Shown: positions 8,519 through 19,552, numbered from the stretch's first letter. The stretch is 64,000 bases of DNA from Actinomadura litoris (GCF_009733595.1 NZ_WOFH01000004.1:186001-250000), one strand, 5' to 3'. The notes: generated from the sequence alone by a model not told the origin. Numbers and translations are program-made.

Positions 8519-8538
8519 TGTACCTACGAGTATGTACA
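8519..8538. promoter_or_regulatory. TetR operator between divergent genes
   Basis: TGTACCTACGAGTATGTACA is a 20-bp near-perfect dyad (TGTAC-N-TAC / GTA-N-GTACA) ending eight bases before the TetR start codon. Its position suggests TetR autorepression, and it may also control the opposing DHFR-like/YCII/sigma operon. Confidence 0.65.
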
Positions 8539-8546
8539 CTGCTCGC

Positions 8547-9119
8547 ATGAGCACTGCGGACCGCCTGATCGAGAGCACTCGCGAGCTGCTCTGGGAGCGC
8601 GGCTACGTCGGCACCAGCCCCAAGGCGATCCAGCAGCGGGCCGGGGCCGGGCAGGGCAGCATGTACCACCACTTCACCGGCAAGCCGGATCTGGCGCTCG
8701 CCGCGATCCGGCGGACCGCCGAGGAGATGTGCGCCAAGGCCGAGGAGCTGCTCTCCGCGCCGGGGACCGCCATGGACCGCGTCGCCGCGTACCTCCACCG
8801 GGAGCGGGACGCTCTCAAGGGCTGCCCGATAGGCCGCCTCACCCAGGACCCCGACGTCATGGCCGACCCCGCGTTGCGGGCCCCGGTCGACGAAACGCTC
8901 GCCTGGCTGCGAGAACGCCTTGCCCGGGTGCTGGAGGAGGGGCGCGAGCGCGGCGAACTGGATGCCGCGCTGGACCCGCGCGCGACCGCCGCGACGATCG
9001 TCGCGACCTTGCAGGGCGCCTACGTCCTGGCCCGTGCCGCCGGTTCCGTGCGGCCGTTCGACCAGGCGATCACCGGGGTGCTGGGCCTTCTGACCGCGCA
9101 TGTCCGCCCCACTGAGTAG
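8547..9119 (+). CDS. TetR-family transcriptional regulator
   Basis: A 190-residue regulator. The helix-turn-helix occupies residues 1-50 (STRELLWERGYVGTSPKAIQ, then GQGSMYHHFTGKPDLALAAI). The all-helical C-terminal half contains GCPIGRLTQDPDV, a segment typical of LmrA/YxaF-like TetR proteins. The ATG at 8547 sits directly behind the dyad at 8519-8538. Divergent from the DHFR-like/YCII/ECF42 operon, which is the obvious target. The ligand is unknown. Confidence 0.9.
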   Translation: MSTADRLIESTRELLWERGYVGTSPKAIQQRAGAGQGSMYHHFTGKPDLALAAIRRTAEEMCAKAEELLSAPGTAMDRVAAYLHRERDALKGCPIGRLTQDPDVMADPALRAPVDETLAWLRERLARVLEEGRERGELDAALDPRATAATIVATLQGAYVLARAAGSVRPFDQAITGVLGLLTAHVRPTE

Positions 9120-9205
9120 AGAGGGCCCGTCCATTCACGCGTGTCTTCCGTACCGCGCCGCCCGACCTGTCCGCTGATAGCCCACGAGGAAAGGCAGCAG
9201 CGTCC

Positions 9206-9823
9206 GTGTATGCGAAGCAGTACGAGCTCACCCTGCCCGCCGACTACGACATGCAGATCATCCGCAAGCGGGTCGCCGAGGGCGGGCACGTCCTCGACCA
9301 TCGGGCCGGGCTGGGGCTGAAGGCGTACGCCATCCGGGAACGCGGTATCGACGGCTCACCGGTCAACCAGTACGCCCCCTTCTATTTGTGGAACGACACC
9401 GGCGCGATGGCGCGATTCCTCGTCGGCGGGGGAGGGTTCCAGAACATCGTCCGCGACTTCGGCCGCCCCGTCGTCCGGCACTGGACGGGCATCGCCTGCC
9501 ATGCCGGTCCCGCCCGTGCGGCACTTCCCCGGGCGGCCTCGCGCCGCCTCACCTCGATACCCTCCGACCCCGACCTGGACGGCACCGGGCTGGGCCTCTC
9601 CGAACTGATCGAGTGGGAGGCCGGACAACTGCGGCGGCTCTCCGGCCATGACGGTATCCACACCGCCGCGCTGGCCGTCGATCCCCGGCATTGGCAACTG
9701 GTGCGGTTCGTGGTGTGGGCGGACTCCTCCGCACCGGACGAGGAGGCGACCGAGCACTACGAGGTTCTGCACCTCTCCGCCCCCGGGCTGCGGAATCTGC
9801 CCGAGGGGCGGAGCTGGTGCTGA
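9206..9823 (+). CDS. DUF4865 family protein
   Basis: A 205-residue protein starting from GTG with GAGGAAAGG upstream. The N-terminus MYAKQYELTLPADYDMQIIR and the segment YAPFYLWNDTGAMARFLVGG are typical of DUF4865, whose members resemble small ligand-binding or monooxygenase-like proteins and are often linked with LysR or TetR regulators. It follows the TetR gene at a distance of 86 bases and could be co-transcribed with it. The function is not known. Confidence 0.82.
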   Translation: MYAKQYELTLPADYDMQIIRKRVAEGGHVLDHRAGLGLKAYAIRERGIDGSPVNQYAPFYLWNDTGAMARFLVGGGGFQNIVRDFGRPVVRHWTGIACHAGPARAALPRAASRRLTSIPSDPDLDGTGLGLSELIEWEAGQLRRLSGHDGIHTAALAVDPRHWQLVRFVVWADSSAPDEEATEHYEVLHLSAPGLRNLPEGRSWC

Positions 9824-9840
9824 CCACCGCGCCGAGCTGA

Positions 9841-11295
9841 TCAGGATCGCGAGGCGGTCGCCAGGGGAGTGGCGTGCTGGAGGGCCTGGAGAATGTCGTT
9901 GACCCTTTCCTTGGCGTCCCCGAAGAGCATCTGCGTGTTGTCGCGGAAGAACAGCGGGTTCTGGACGCCGGCGTACCCCGTGGCCATGGAGCGCTTGAAC
10001 ACGACGACCTGGGCGGCGTTCCAGACCTCCAGGACGGGCATTCCGGCGATGGGGCTCGTGGGGTCCTCTTCGGCGGCGGGGTTGACGATGTCGTTGGCGC
10101 CGATCACCAGGACCACGTCGGCGGCGCCGAAGTCGTCGTTGATCTCGTCCATCTCCAGCACCAGGTCGTAGGGCACCTTGGCCTCGGCGAGCAGCACGTT
10201 CATGTGTCCGGGCAGGCGGCCGGCGACCGGGTGGATGCCGAACCTGACCTGGACGCCGCGCTCCCGCAGCCGCTCGGTCAGCGCGGCGACCGGGGCCTGC
10301 GCCTGGGCGACGGCCATGCCGTAGCCGGGGGTGATGATCACCGAGGAGGCCCCGGCGAGCGCCTCGGCGGTCTCCTCGGCGGTGATCTCCCGGTGCCGGC
10401 CCTGGTCGGCGCCGGACGCCGCGGGCGCTTCGAGCCCGAAGCCGCCGGCGATGACCGAGATGAACGAGCGGTTCATCGCCTTGCACATGATGGCCGACAG
10501 GTAGGCGCCGGAGGAGCCCACGAGCGCGCCGACGATGATCAGAAGGTCGTTGCCGAGCAGGAACCCCGACGCGGCGGCCGCCCATCCCGAGTAGCTGTTG
10601 AGCATGGAGACCACCACCGGCATGTCGCCGCCGCCGATGGAGGCGACCAGGTGCCAGCCGAGCAGCAGCGCCACCGCCGTGACCGCGACGAGCGCCCACG
10701 CCTGGGGTTCGACGACGAAGACGACGGTGAGCGCGACGAAGGCGGCGAGCGCGGCGACGTTGAGCAGGTTCTTGCCCGGCAGCATCAGCGGCGCGGACTT
10801 CAGCCTGCCCGACAGCTTCCCGAACGCCACGACCGAGCCGGTCAGGGTGACGGCGCCGATGAACACGCCGATGAAGACCTCGGCGCTGTGGATGCCGAGC
10901 ATGTCCTCGCGGGCGAGCGAGGCCGCCTCCGTCCCGTCGGGGTGGCGTTCGACGTGCAGGTAGCCGCTCCAGCCGACCAGGACGGCGGCCAGCCCGACGA
11001 AGCTGTGCAGCAGCGCGATGAGCTCGGGCATCGCGGTCATCTCCACCGCGCGGGCCCGGTTCAGGCCGATCAGCGCGCCGACCGCGATCGCCGCGACCAG
11101 CAGCCCGAACGCGGGCGCGTCGATGCCGTCGTCGATGGTGAGCGCGATGGTGGCGGCGAGCGCCACGGCCATGCCGAGCATGCCGTAGGTGTTGCCCAGG
11201 CGCGCGGACTCGTGCCGGGACAGCCCGGCCAGCGCGCGGATGAAGAACAGCGCCGCGACGATGTACGCCGCGGTCGCGGAGGTCGCGATCGTCAT
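9841..11295 (-). CDS. pntB: NAD(P) transhydrogenase beta subunit
   Basis: A 484-residue integral membrane protein with about nine N-terminal transmembrane segments and a soluble NADP(H)-binding domain III at the C-terminus ([15 protein letters not shown], then [20 protein letters not shown], then [16 protein letters not shown]). It couples proton flow across the membrane to hydride transfer from NADH to NADP+. The start is three bases beyond the pntA stop with AGGAGC inside the pntA end, so the two genes form a tight operon. Confidence 0.97.
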   Translation of the reverse strand: MTIATSATAAYIVAALFFIRALAGLSRHESARLGNTYGMLGMAVALAATIALTIDDGIDAPAFGLLVAAIAVGALIGLNRARAVEMTAMPELIALLHSFVGLAAVLVGWSGYLHVERHPDGTEAASLAREDMLGIHSAEVFIGVFIGAVTLTGSVVAFGKLSGRLKSAPLMLPGKNLLNVAALAAFVALTVVFVVEPQAWALVAVTAVALLLGWHLVASIGGGDMPVVVSMLNSYSGWAAAASGFLLGNDLLIIVGALVGSSGAYLSAIMCKAMNRSFISVIAGGFGLEAPAASGADQGRHREITAEETAEALAGASSVIITPGYGMAVAQAQAPVAALTERLRERGVQVRFGIHPVAGRLPGHMNVLLAEAKVPYDLVLEMDEINDDFGAADVVLVIGANDIVNPAAEEDPTSPIAGMPVLEVWNAAQVVVFKRSMATGYAGVQNPLFFRDNTQMLFGDAKERVNDILQALQHATPLATASRS

Positions 11296-11298
11296 CGG

Positions 11299-12831
11299 CT
11301 AGCTCCTGACGAACATGGCGAGCATGCGGCGGGTGACCGCGAATCCGCCGAAGACGTTGATGCTCGCGAGCAGGATCGCCGCGAGGGAGAGCACGGTGAT
11401 CGCCGCGTTTCCGGCGCTGATCTGCACCAGCGCTCCGACCACGATGATCCCGGAGATCGCGTTGGTCACCGACATCAGCGGGGTGTGCAGCGCGTGGTGC
11501 ACGTTCCCGATGACGTAGTAGCCGATCACGATGGCCAGCGCGAACACGGTCAGGTGCACCTGCAGCGCCGCGGGCGAGAGCGCGACCAGGCCGAACAGCC
11601 CGGCGGCCGCGGCCGCGGCGGCGAGCCGGCGCAGCGCCGGGTTCGCCGCGCGGGACGGGGCCTCCGCCTCGGCCTCGTGCTCCACCGGTGGGGCCGCGAC
11701 CGGCGCCGCCGACACCGCCACCGGGGGAGGCGGCCAGGTGAGTTCGCCCTCGCGGACGACGGTCATCGAGCGTTGCACGACGTCGTCGAAGTCCAGGACG
11801 AGCGCGCCGTCCCGCTGCGGGGTCATCAGCTTCATCAGGTTGAGCAGGTTGGTGCCGTAAAGCTGCGACGCCTGCGCGGGCAGCCGTCCGGCCAGGTCGG
11901 TGTAGCCGAGGATGACCACGCCGTTCGCGGTGACCACCCGCTCGCCGGGGACCGTGCCCTCGACGTTTCCGCCGTTGGCGGCGGCCATGTCCACGATCAC
12001 CGAGCCCGGACGCATCGTCGCCACCATCTCGGCGGTGATCAGCTTCGGCGCGGGCCTGCCGGGGATGAGCGCGGTGGTGACGATGATGTCGACGTCGCGG
12101 CACTGGTCGGCGTAGAGCGCGGCGGCGCGGACGTTGTAGTCGTCCGACATCTCCTTGGCGTAGCCGGTGTCGGGGGCGTCGTCCGGCCGGGCGTCGGCGA
12201 CGGCGAGGTAGTCGCCGCCGAGCGAGCGCACCTGGTCGGCGACCTCCGGCCGCGGGTCGGTGGCGCGGACGATCGCGCCCAGGCTGCCCGCCGCGCCGAT
12301 CGCCGCGAGCCCCGCGACGCCGGCCCCCGCGACCAGCACCTTCGCCGGCGGCACCTTGCCCGCCGCGGTCACCTGGCCGGTGAAGAACCGCCCGAACTCG
12401 TGCGCGGCCTCGATGACCGCCCGGTAGCCCGCGATGTTGGCCATCGAGGACAGGACGTCGAAGGACTGCGCGCGGGAGATCCGTGGGACGGCGTCCAGGG
12501 AGAGCGCCGTGATGGGGCGCTTGGCGAGTTCCTCGACGAACTCCGGATCGAGCCGGGGGTTCAGCAGGGCGATCAGCGTGGTGCCCGGTCGCAGCGCGTC
12601 CAGCCGCTCGGGGGAGGGCGGGTTGACGCCCAGCACGATGTCCGCGGCGGTCGCGGACCCCACGGCCGCGCCGGCGGCCTCATAGCGGTCGTCGGGGAAG
12701 CCCGCCCCGGCTCCGGCACCGGGCTCGACGACCACCTCGTACCCGAGTTTCTGTAGTTCGGTAACGGTGTCCGGGGTCACCGCCACCCGCTGTTCGCCGG
12801 GCGGATCCTCCTTGAGAACTCCGATGATCAT
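11299..12831 (-). CDS. pntA: NAD(P) transhydrogenase alpha subunit (fused PntAA-PntAB form)
   Basis: A 510-residue protein. The NAD(H)-binding domain I spans roughly residues 1-375 ([55 protein letters not shown]). An alanine-rich linker follows, then four hydrophobic segments at the C-terminus, including the [20 protein letters not shown] region. This is the single-chain E. coli-like arrangement; many actinobacteria split it into two genes. The ATG at 12831 follows GAGGTGG; a GTG nine bases earlier would overlap that ribosome site. First gene of the pntA-pntB operon. Confidence 0.96.
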   Translation of the reverse strand: MIIGVLKEDPPGEQRVAVTPDTVTELQKLGYEVVVEPGAGAGAGFPDDRYEAAGAAVGSATAADIVLGVNPPSPERLDALRPGTTLIALLNPRLDPEFVEELAKRPITALSLDAVPRISRAQSFDVLSSMANIAGYRAVIEAAHEFGRFFTGQVTAAGKVPPAKVLVAGAGVAGLAAIGAAGSLGAIVRATDPRPEVADQVRSLGGDYLAVADARPDDAPDTGYAKEMSDDYNVRAAALYADQCRDVDIIVTTALIPGRPAPKLITAEMVATMRPGSVIVDMAAANGGNVEGTVPGERVVTANGVVILGYTDLAGRLPAQASQLYGTNLLNLMKLMTPQRDGALVLDFDDVVQRSMTVVREGELTWPPPPVAVSAAPVAAPPVEHEAEAEAPSRAANPALRRLAAAAAAAGLFGLVALSPAALQVHLTVFALAIVIGYYVIGNVHHALHTPLMSVTNAISGIIVVGALVQISAGNAAITVLSLAAILLASINVFGGFAVTRRMLAMFVRS

Positions 12832-13129
12832 GACAACCACCTCACATCTCGTGCGCGTCAGCGGCCTGCGGTCGCAGGACGGGGCACCGCGCCGCCGGGC
12901 CGGGGTGCCCGCCTGCCAGCGCGGCGCGCGAGCGAGCGGACGGCGTCGGATATCTCGGCATCAAGGTAATTCTGCCGCGCGCTCGACCGCTTCCGCTTTG
13001 CGCTGTGTGCCAGTCTTGGCCCTGAATGTTTGGGTACTTGAGATAGTCCCGCTGCGGGCGGTGACGGCGGGGACACGTTGCGACCTGCGGTGGGCCGGGC
13101 GCCGCCCGCGCCCGAGGGCGACCCTGCCG

Positions 13130-13675
13130 CTATCCGGCGTTGGCGAGGAGGGTCTCGGCGATCGCACGGGCCCGGCGCGCGGGCTCGGGGGTCCGGAGGC
13201 GCTGCGCGGTCACGATCGCCCCGTCCAGCAGCAGGACGAACTGCTCGGCGAGTTCGGCGTGCTCGGCGTACCCGGCCTTGGCGAGCAGCCCGTCGACGTA
13301 GCCGGTGACCGCGCGCTTGTGGTCCTCGGCGAGCGAGTAGACCGCGTGGTCGGTGTCGGCGATCTCGGCCATCGCGTTGATGAACGAGCAGCCGCGGTAG
13401 TCGTCGCCGAAGCCCGCCTCCAGCGCGTCGAAGACGGCCAGGGGCTCGTCGCCGCGCGCGGCGACGTCCTCGGCCAGGGCGCGGCGCCAGGTCTCGTCCC
13501 GCTCCCGTAGGAACGCCGCCACCAGGTCGTCCTTGCTGGCGAAGTGGCGGTAGAAGGACGCCCGGCCCACGCCGGACCGCTCCAGCAGGCGCTCCACCCC
13601 GACCGCGTGGATGCCCTCGGCGTAGAAGAGGTCCTCGGCGGCCTGGACGAGGCGTTCGCGGGCTCGTGTCGGCAT
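13130..13675 (-). CDS. TetR-family transcriptional regulator
   Basis: A 181-residue regulator beginning MPTRARERLVQAAEDLFYAE. The HTH (GVERLLERSGVGRASFYRHF) is followed by ASKDDLVAAFLRERD. The C-terminal part carries GCSFINAMAEIADTDH, typical of TetR proteins that control drug exporters. The start at 13675 is preferred to the in-frame 13738 because the upstream stretch covers both operator dyads. Divergent from the DHA1 exporter at 13771. Confidence 0.9.
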   Translation of the reverse strand: MPTRARERLVQAAEDLFYAEGIHAVGVERLLERSGVGRASFYRHFASKDDLVAAFLRERDETWRRALAEDVAARGDEPLAVFDALEAGFGDDYRGCSFINAMAEIADTDHAVYSLAEDHKRAVTGYVDGLLAKAGYAEHAELAEQFVLLLDGAIVTAQRLRTPEPARRARAIAETLLANAG

Positions 13676-13707
13676 ACCGCCGAGAGTACCGCGACTTGAC
13701 CCAAAAC

Positions 13708-13755
13708 GGAACCGATCAGTACCGTACCGGGCAGTCAATGGAACCGATCGGTACC
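13708..13755. promoter_or_regulatory. Two tandem TetR operator copies
   Basis: GGAACCGATCAGTACCGT (13708-13725) and GGAACCGATCGGTACCGT (13740-13757) are direct repeats 32 bases apart. Each contains a dyad centred on ACCGATCGGT (perfect in the second copy, one mismatch in the first). They fill the 95-base gap between the divergent TetR and exporter starts. Confidence 0.7.
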
Positions 13756-13770
13756 GTTTTGGAGGTCCTG

Positions 13771-15009
13771 GTGGCCGATGACGGACGGACGCGGCACGCC
13801 CGCTGGAGCGTGCTCGCCCTCGGACTCGGAGTCTTCGCGGTCGGGACGGACGAGTTCGTCCTCGCCGGCATGCTGCCCCTGCTCGGCGACACCTTCGACA
13901 TCTCGATCGCGGCGGCCGGGCAGGTGGTCACCGCGTTCGCGCTGGTCTGCGCGCTGCTGGCGCCGGTCCTCGGCACGCTGACCGCCCGCTGGCCGCGGCG
14001 CCGCATCCTGCTGCTCGCGCTCGGCGTCTACCTGGCGGGCAACGCCGCCACCGCGCTCGCGCCGAGCTTCCCCGCGCTGGTGGCCGCGCAGATGGTCGCC
14101 GCTGTGGGGGCCGGACTGTTCGTACCGGCGGCGTCGGTGACCGCGGCGGCACTGGTCCCCGCCGAGCGCCGGGGCCGGGCGATCGCCGCGGTCATGACCG
14201 GCTTCACCGCCGCCACCGCCCTGGGCGCCCCCATCGGGACCGTCCTCGGCGGGACGCTGGGATGGCGCGCGACGGTGTGGTTCCTGGCCGCCCTCGCCGT
14301 CCTCGGCATCGGGACCGTGCCGGCCGTGATCCCCAAGCGGATCACCGCCCCGGCGCCCGAGGGCCTCGGCGAGCGGCTGCGCCCGCTGCGCGACCCCCGC
14401 GCGCTCGCCCTGATGGGCACCACGCTGGTCGGCTTCACCGCCGTCTACATCCCCTACACCTACATCTCCGCCGTCTTCGAACCCGCGACCGGCGGAGACG
14501 CCGACCGGCTGGCCCTGCTGCTGTTCGTCTTCGGCCTGGTCGGCACGGTGGCCAACTACGCGGGCGGGACGCTGGCCGACCGGCTCGGCGGGCGCGCGGT
14601 CGCGTCCGGCGCGATCGTCCTGCTCGTCGCGGCGCTGCTGGTGATGCCCCTGACCACGGACTCCTTCGCCGCGGCGACCGTGATGGTGGTCGCCTACGGA
14701 ATCCCGGCCTGGGCGCTGACGACCCCCCAGCAGCACCGGCTGATCGCGTTGGATCCGGCCTCGGCCTCGGTCTATGTGTCCCTCAACGCCGCCATCCTCT
14801 ACCTGGCCATCTCCCTGTCGGGCATGGCCGGTGCGGTCGGCATCGGCTGGCTCGGCGCCGACCGGCTCGCCCCGGCCGCGGCCGTGGTCGCCCTGCTCGC
14901 CCTGGGCCTGTCCGAACTGGCCCACCGCCTCGCCCGGCGGCCCGCCGGGCCCCCGGCCGAAACGCTTGCGGGAGGGACGCCCGTCGATCACGCGATGGAC
15001 AAGCGATGA
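13771..15009 (+). CDS. MFS transporter, DHA1 family (drug efflux)
   Basis: A 412-residue, 12-helix major facilitator. The N-terminal VFAVGTDEFVLAGMLPLLGD and the motif-A loop TARWPRRRILLL between helices 2 and 3 mark the 12-TMS DHA1 group (Cml/AraJ-like exporters). The GTG at 13771 follows GGAGG at 13761-13765; the longer frame from 13666 runs through both operators. Repressed, by inference, by the divergent TetR protein. The substrate is not readable; the following gene is a Rox-like monooxygenase. Confidence 0.9.
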   Translation: MADDGRTRHARWSVLALGLGVFAVGTDEFVLAGMLPLLGDTFDISIAAAGQVVTAFALVCALLAPVLGTLTARWPRRRILLLALGVYLAGNAATALAPSFPALVAAQMVAAVGAGLFVPAASVTAAALVPAERRGRAIAAVMTGFTAATALGAPIGTVLGGTLGWRATVWFLAALAVLGIGTVPAVIPKRITAPAPEGLGERLRPLRDPRALALMGTTLVGFTAVYIPYTYISAVFEPATGGDADRLALLLFVFGLVGTVANYAGGTLADRLGGRAVASGAIVLLVAALLVMPLTTDSFAAATVMVVAYGIPAWALTTPQQHRLIALDPASASVYVSLNAAILYLAISLSGMAGAVGIGWLGADRLAPAAAVVALLALGLSELAHRLARRPAGPPAETLAGGTPVDHAMDKR

Positions 15010-15073
15010 CCGGCGGACGAGGGCGTGACGCCACCGCGCTCCCAGCGCGGCACCGTGAAAAGGAGTGGACGTG

Positions 15074-15109
15074 ATGACGAGGGTGCTTGTAGCTTCCAGT
15101 TGGCCGTGA
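15074..15109 (+). CDS. Leader ORF 1 (11 codons) upstream of the Rox-like gene
   Basis: ATG at 15074 with AGGAG (15061-15065) eight bases upstream opens an 11-residue frame, MTRVLVASSWP, ending at TGA 15107-15109. It lies in the 232-base gap between the exporter and the Rox-like gene. A ribosome site this good before so short a frame suggests translation for regulation rather than a working peptide. There is no direct proof of expression. Confidence 0.4.
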   Translation: MTRVLVASSWP

Positions 15110-15132
15110 CACCGCCCGAGGAGGTGAGACCC

Positions 15133-16738
<1,606 letters not shown>

Positions 16739-16756
16739 TCTCGCCTGAGGGCTCGT

Positions 16757-16795
16757 CCCGTCCAGGAGGCCGACCGGTTCGGCCTCCTGGACGGG
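16757..16795. terminator. Strong bidirectional terminator
   Basis: CCCGTCCAGGAGGCCGA (16757-16773) and TCGGCCTCCTGGACGGG (16779-16795) form a perfect 17-bp stem with a 5-base loop. It lies between the convergent Rox-like and DHA2 exporter genes. Confidence 0.85.
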
Positions 16796-16861
16796 CTGGT
16801 CGTCCGCAACCACATGCGTCAAGGCGATGCGGCGAGCCCCGCCAGCCCTCGACGCGCCCGG

Positions 16862-18400
16862 TCAGGTGACCTTGGTGGGCGCGGGGGAGTCCGCCGCGCC
16901 CACCTCCGCGGCGACGCGTCTGCGCGGCTGGGCCAGTGCGGCGGCTATGGCCACCGTGCCGACGACGCACACGGCGGCCGTCCCGTACAGCGCGATGTGC
17001 AGGGCATCGGTGAATCCTGCGGCCGGCGCGCCGGAGGCACCGCCGGTGACGTCTCCGGCGGCGACCCGCACGGCCAGTTCCTTGGAGCCGACGCGACCGC
17101 TGATCAGGCTGACCAGGACGGCGCCGTAAACGGCGATGACAATGGCTTCGCTGCCGATGCGCATGGTGTTGAGAAAGCCGGTCGCCATTCCGGCCCGTTC
17201 GGGTTCGACGAGGCTCATCGCCGCTCCGTCCCCCACGCCGAACGACAGGCCGGCGCCCAGCCCGACCATCAGCAGCGGCCCGGCGATGACGGCGACGGAC
17301 GTGGACGGGCCGATCACGGTGAGCCAGGCGTTGCCGCCCGCGAACAACGCCAGGGAAAGCGTGATCAGTGCGCGGGGCGATACGCCCCGGTTCACCAGCC
17401 CGCCGGCCAGCGGCGGGGCCAGCAGCACCGGCGCGGTCATCAGCAGCAGCACCGTCCCGGCGCGCTGCGGGGACAGGCCGCTCGCCCCGACCAGGTAGGT
17501 GGGCAGGTAGGTCAGCAGCGTCACGAAGCCGAACGTCGAGACGACGGGCACCATGCACAACGCGAGGAACCGGCGGTTCTTCGCCAGCGACAGGTCGAGG
17601 AGCGGCGCGGCGGAACGCGCCTGCAGAACGACGAAGGCCACCAGCAGCCCCACACCGGTGGCCAGCAGAGCCACCACGCCGGGGCTCGTCCACCCCCACT
17701 CCGGACCCTGGACCGCACCCAGGACCAGCGCGCCCAACCCGGCGACGAACACCACCGCACCGGTCACGTCCAGCCGGGGGCGCTGCGCGGCGCGCGACTC
17801 GGCCACGTAGCCCACCCCGGCCAGCGCCACGGCCACCAAGGCGGCGTGCGTCCCGAAGGTGGCGCGCCAGCCCAGCGCGCCGACCAGCCAGCCCGACAGG
17901 GTCGGTCCGGCCGCCAGACCGAGCCCGGCGGCGCTGCCCAGCGCCGCGAACGCGCGGGTGCGCGCCGCGCCGTCGAAGGTGGTGGCGAGGATCGCGCCGC
18001 CGCTGGCGAACACCCCGGCCGAGCCGATGCCCGACAGGGCTCGCGCCGCGTCCAGCAGGGCGATGCCGGGGGCGGCGGCCGCGGCCAGCGAGCCGACGGC
18101 GAACAGCCCCGCGCTGGCCACGAACGTCCGGCGGCGCCCCACCAGGTCGGCCGTGGAGCCGGCGACCAGCGTGAACGAGGCGAACGTCAGGTTGTAGGCG
18201 TTCATGACCCACTGGAGAGGGGCACCGGCGGTGCGCAGGTCCGCGCCGATGTCGGGCAGCGCCACGGCCGCCCCGGAGATCGACATCGGCACGGTGAGGA
18301 AGGCGAGCATCACCACCGCGAGCGTGATCGTTGGACGGGGGCGTCCGGCGGGTCCGGTCGTCACGAGTTCGGGCTCCTTCAGGGCAGGATCGACGGCCAA
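16862..18400 (-). CDS. MFS transporter, DHA2 (14-TMS) family
   Basis: A 512-residue exporter of the EmrB/QacA type with about 14 membrane segments. Typical features are MSISGAAVALPDIGADL, QWVMNAYNLTFASFTLVAGS, and the motif-A loop DLVGRRRTFVA. The start is TTG at 18400, with GGTGG six bases upstream. Divergent from the TetR gene at 18479, with a perfect dyad in the 78-base gap. It is a probable drug or metabolite efflux pump. Confidence 0.9.
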   Translation of the reverse strand: MAVDPALKEPELVTTGPAGRPRPTITLAVVMLAFLTVPMSISGAAVALPDIGADLRTAGAPLQWVMNAYNLTFASFTLVAGSTADLVGRRRTFVASAGLFAVGSLAAAAAPGIALLDAARALSGIGSAGVFASGGAILATTFDGAARTRAFAALGSAAGLGLAAGPTLSGWLVGALGWRATFGTHAALVAVALAGVGYVAESRAAQRPRLDVTGAVVFVAGLGALVLGAVQGPEWGWTSPGVVALLATGVGLLVAFVVLQARSAAPLLDLSLAKNRRFLALCMVPVVSTFGFVTLLTYLPTYLVGASGLSPQRAGTVLLLMTAPVLLAPPLAGGLVNRGVSPRALITLSLALFAGGNAWLTVIGPSTSVAVIAGPLLMVGLGAGLSFGVGDGAAMSLVEPERAGMATGFLNTMRIGSEAIVIAVYGAVLVSLISGRVGSKELAVRVAAGDVTGGASGAPAAGFTDALHIALYGTAAVCVVGTVAIAAALAQPRRRVAAEVGAADSPAPTKVT

Positions 18401-18417
18401 TCAGCCACCAAGGCGAC

Positions 18418-18436
18418 AGTGCCACTGAGTGGCACT
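18418..18436. promoter_or_regulatory. TetR operator
   Basis: AGTGCCAC-TGA-GTGGCACT is a perfect dyad (8-bp arms, 3-base spacer). Flanking GACAG and CTGTC extend the symmetry with a small offset. It is centred between the divergent exporter and TetR starts. Confidence 0.75.
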
Positions 18437-18478
18437 AGCTGTCAAAGGGCAATAGCCCCCAGGTGGTAGCCTCGTGGT

Positions 18479-19099
18479 GTGAGTGATGACCTGCGCGACC
18501 TGCCGCTGCGCGAGCGCAAGAAGGTGCGCACTCGCCGAGCCCTGGCCGAGACCGCTCTCCGCCTGTTCACCGAACGCGGATACGACGCCACCACGCTGGA
18601 CGACCTGTGCGACGCGGTGGAGGTTTCCAGGCGTACCTTTTTCCGCAACTACCGGTCCAAGGAGGACGTCGCACTGGCCGCCGACAGCGACCTGTGGTCG
18701 GCCTATCTCGACGATGTGGCGGCGCGGGAGATGAACGGCCCGGTGATAGATGCCCTCCGCGTCACGTTGGCCACCACCCTGAGCACCATGGACGACGACT
18801 GGGAACGCCGTTTCCTGGCCGCCCGCGAATTGTCGGAAGCCGTCCCCGCCTTGCAGGCGCACAGCCTCGGCTACTGCCAGGACACCACTCGGGCCCTGGT
18901 CGCGGTGGTGAGCGGCCGCTCCGACGCCGGCGTCGAGGAATGGCGCCTCCGCCTGGCCGTGGAGATATTCGTCGCCGCCTGGCGCACGGCCTCCCTGCGC
19001 TGGACGGCGCAGGGCGGCCGAGGGGACCGCGGCGCACTGATGGAACTGGTCGAGGAGACCTTCGCCGCGATCCCCGCCGCGCTCACCGCCACCGCCTAG
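18479..19099 (+). CDS. TetR-family transcriptional regulator
   Basis: A 206-residue regulator starting from GTG. Its N-terminal LPLRERKKVRTRRALAETAL and HTH (TLDDLCDAVEVSRRTFFRNY, then RSKEDVALA) are typical of actinomycete TetR proteins with an acyl-CoA-type or drug-binding C-terminal domain. The dyad 43 bases upstream and the divergent DHA2 exporter indicate local efflux control. The ligand is unknown. Confidence 0.9.
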   Translation: MSDDLRDLPLRERKKVRTRRALAETALRLFTERGYDATTLDDLCDAVEVSRRTFFRNYRSKEDVALAADSDLWSAYLDDVAAREMNGPVIDALRVTLATTLSTMDDDWERRFLAARELSEAVPALQAHSLGYCQDTTRALVAVVSGRSDAGVEEWRLRLAVEIFVAAWRTASLRWTAQGGRGDRGALMELVEETFAAIPAALTATA

Positions 19100-19126
19100 C
19101 GATCACGCTTCGTAGTTCTTCGGCGA

Positions 19127-19145
19127 GGGCCGATGATGTCGGCCC
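19127..19145. terminator. Short hairpin between convergent genes
   Basis: GGGCCGA (19127-19133) pairs with TCGGCCC (19139-19145) around a 5-base loop. It lies between the TetR stop (19099) and the HxlR stop (19185). Confidence 0.5.
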
Positions 19146-19184
19146 GCGGTGCTCATCGACGCCTGCTGGATGCGGCTGACGGCG

Positions 19185-19535
19185 TCAGGACTCGGCCGGA
19201 AGCTCGACCCACTCCAGCGCCCACCGGTTGAGGTCGAGCAGCACCCGGCCGAGCGCGGCCCCCTTCTCGGTCAGCCGGTACTCGATGCGCACCGGGGTGT
19301 CGGGCTCCACGCTGCGCTCGACGAGCCCGTCGGCCTCAAGATCCTTCAACCGCTGCGACAGCAGCTTGTGGGTCATGTCCGGAACGGCGGCCGCGATGTC
19401 GCTGAACCGGGTGGCGCCGCCGAGCAGCGCGCGCAGCACGGTCGCGGCCCAGCGGCGGCCGATCATGTCCATCGCCGCGGCGTAGTACGGGCAGTACGGC
19501 CGGAGGTGCTCGATGTCCAGCTCGCGATGTGACAT
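19185..19535 (-). CDS. HxlR-family transcriptional regulator
   Basis: A 116-residue winged-helix protein. The HxlR hallmarks are an N-terminal CPYYAAAMDMIGRRWAATVL, then LLGGATRFSDIAAAVPDMTH, then LSQRLKDLEADGLVERSV. Start at the MSHREL methionine; the longer frame to 19592 covers the AT-rich promoter. HxlR proteins sense electrophiles or redox change in known cases; the cysteine in CPYY may be the sensor. Divergent from the MBL/MDR operon that it probably controls. Confidence 0.9.
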   Translation of the reverse strand: MSHRELDIEHLRPYCPYYAAAMDMIGRRWAATVLRALLGGATRFSDIAAAVPDMTHKLLSQRLKDLEADGLVERSVEPDTPVRIEYRLTEKGAALGRVLLDLNRWALEWVELPAES

Positions 19536-19552
19536 GGTCCACTTCCCGGATC

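Noticed and set aside
9356..12103. A 915-codon open frame on the minus strand
   Set aside because: It is in another frame of pntA/pntB, composed almost only of Arg/Gly/Ala/His/Pro, and arises from high-GC lack of stop codons.
9874..12756. A 960-codon open frame on the plus strand
   Set aside because: Antisense shadow of the pntA-pntB genes with low-complexity composition and no family pattern.
15118..15128. Possible riboswitch in the gap before the Rox-like gene
   Set aside because: The sequence shows mini-ORFs and a simple hairpin but no conserved aptamer core that I recognise.
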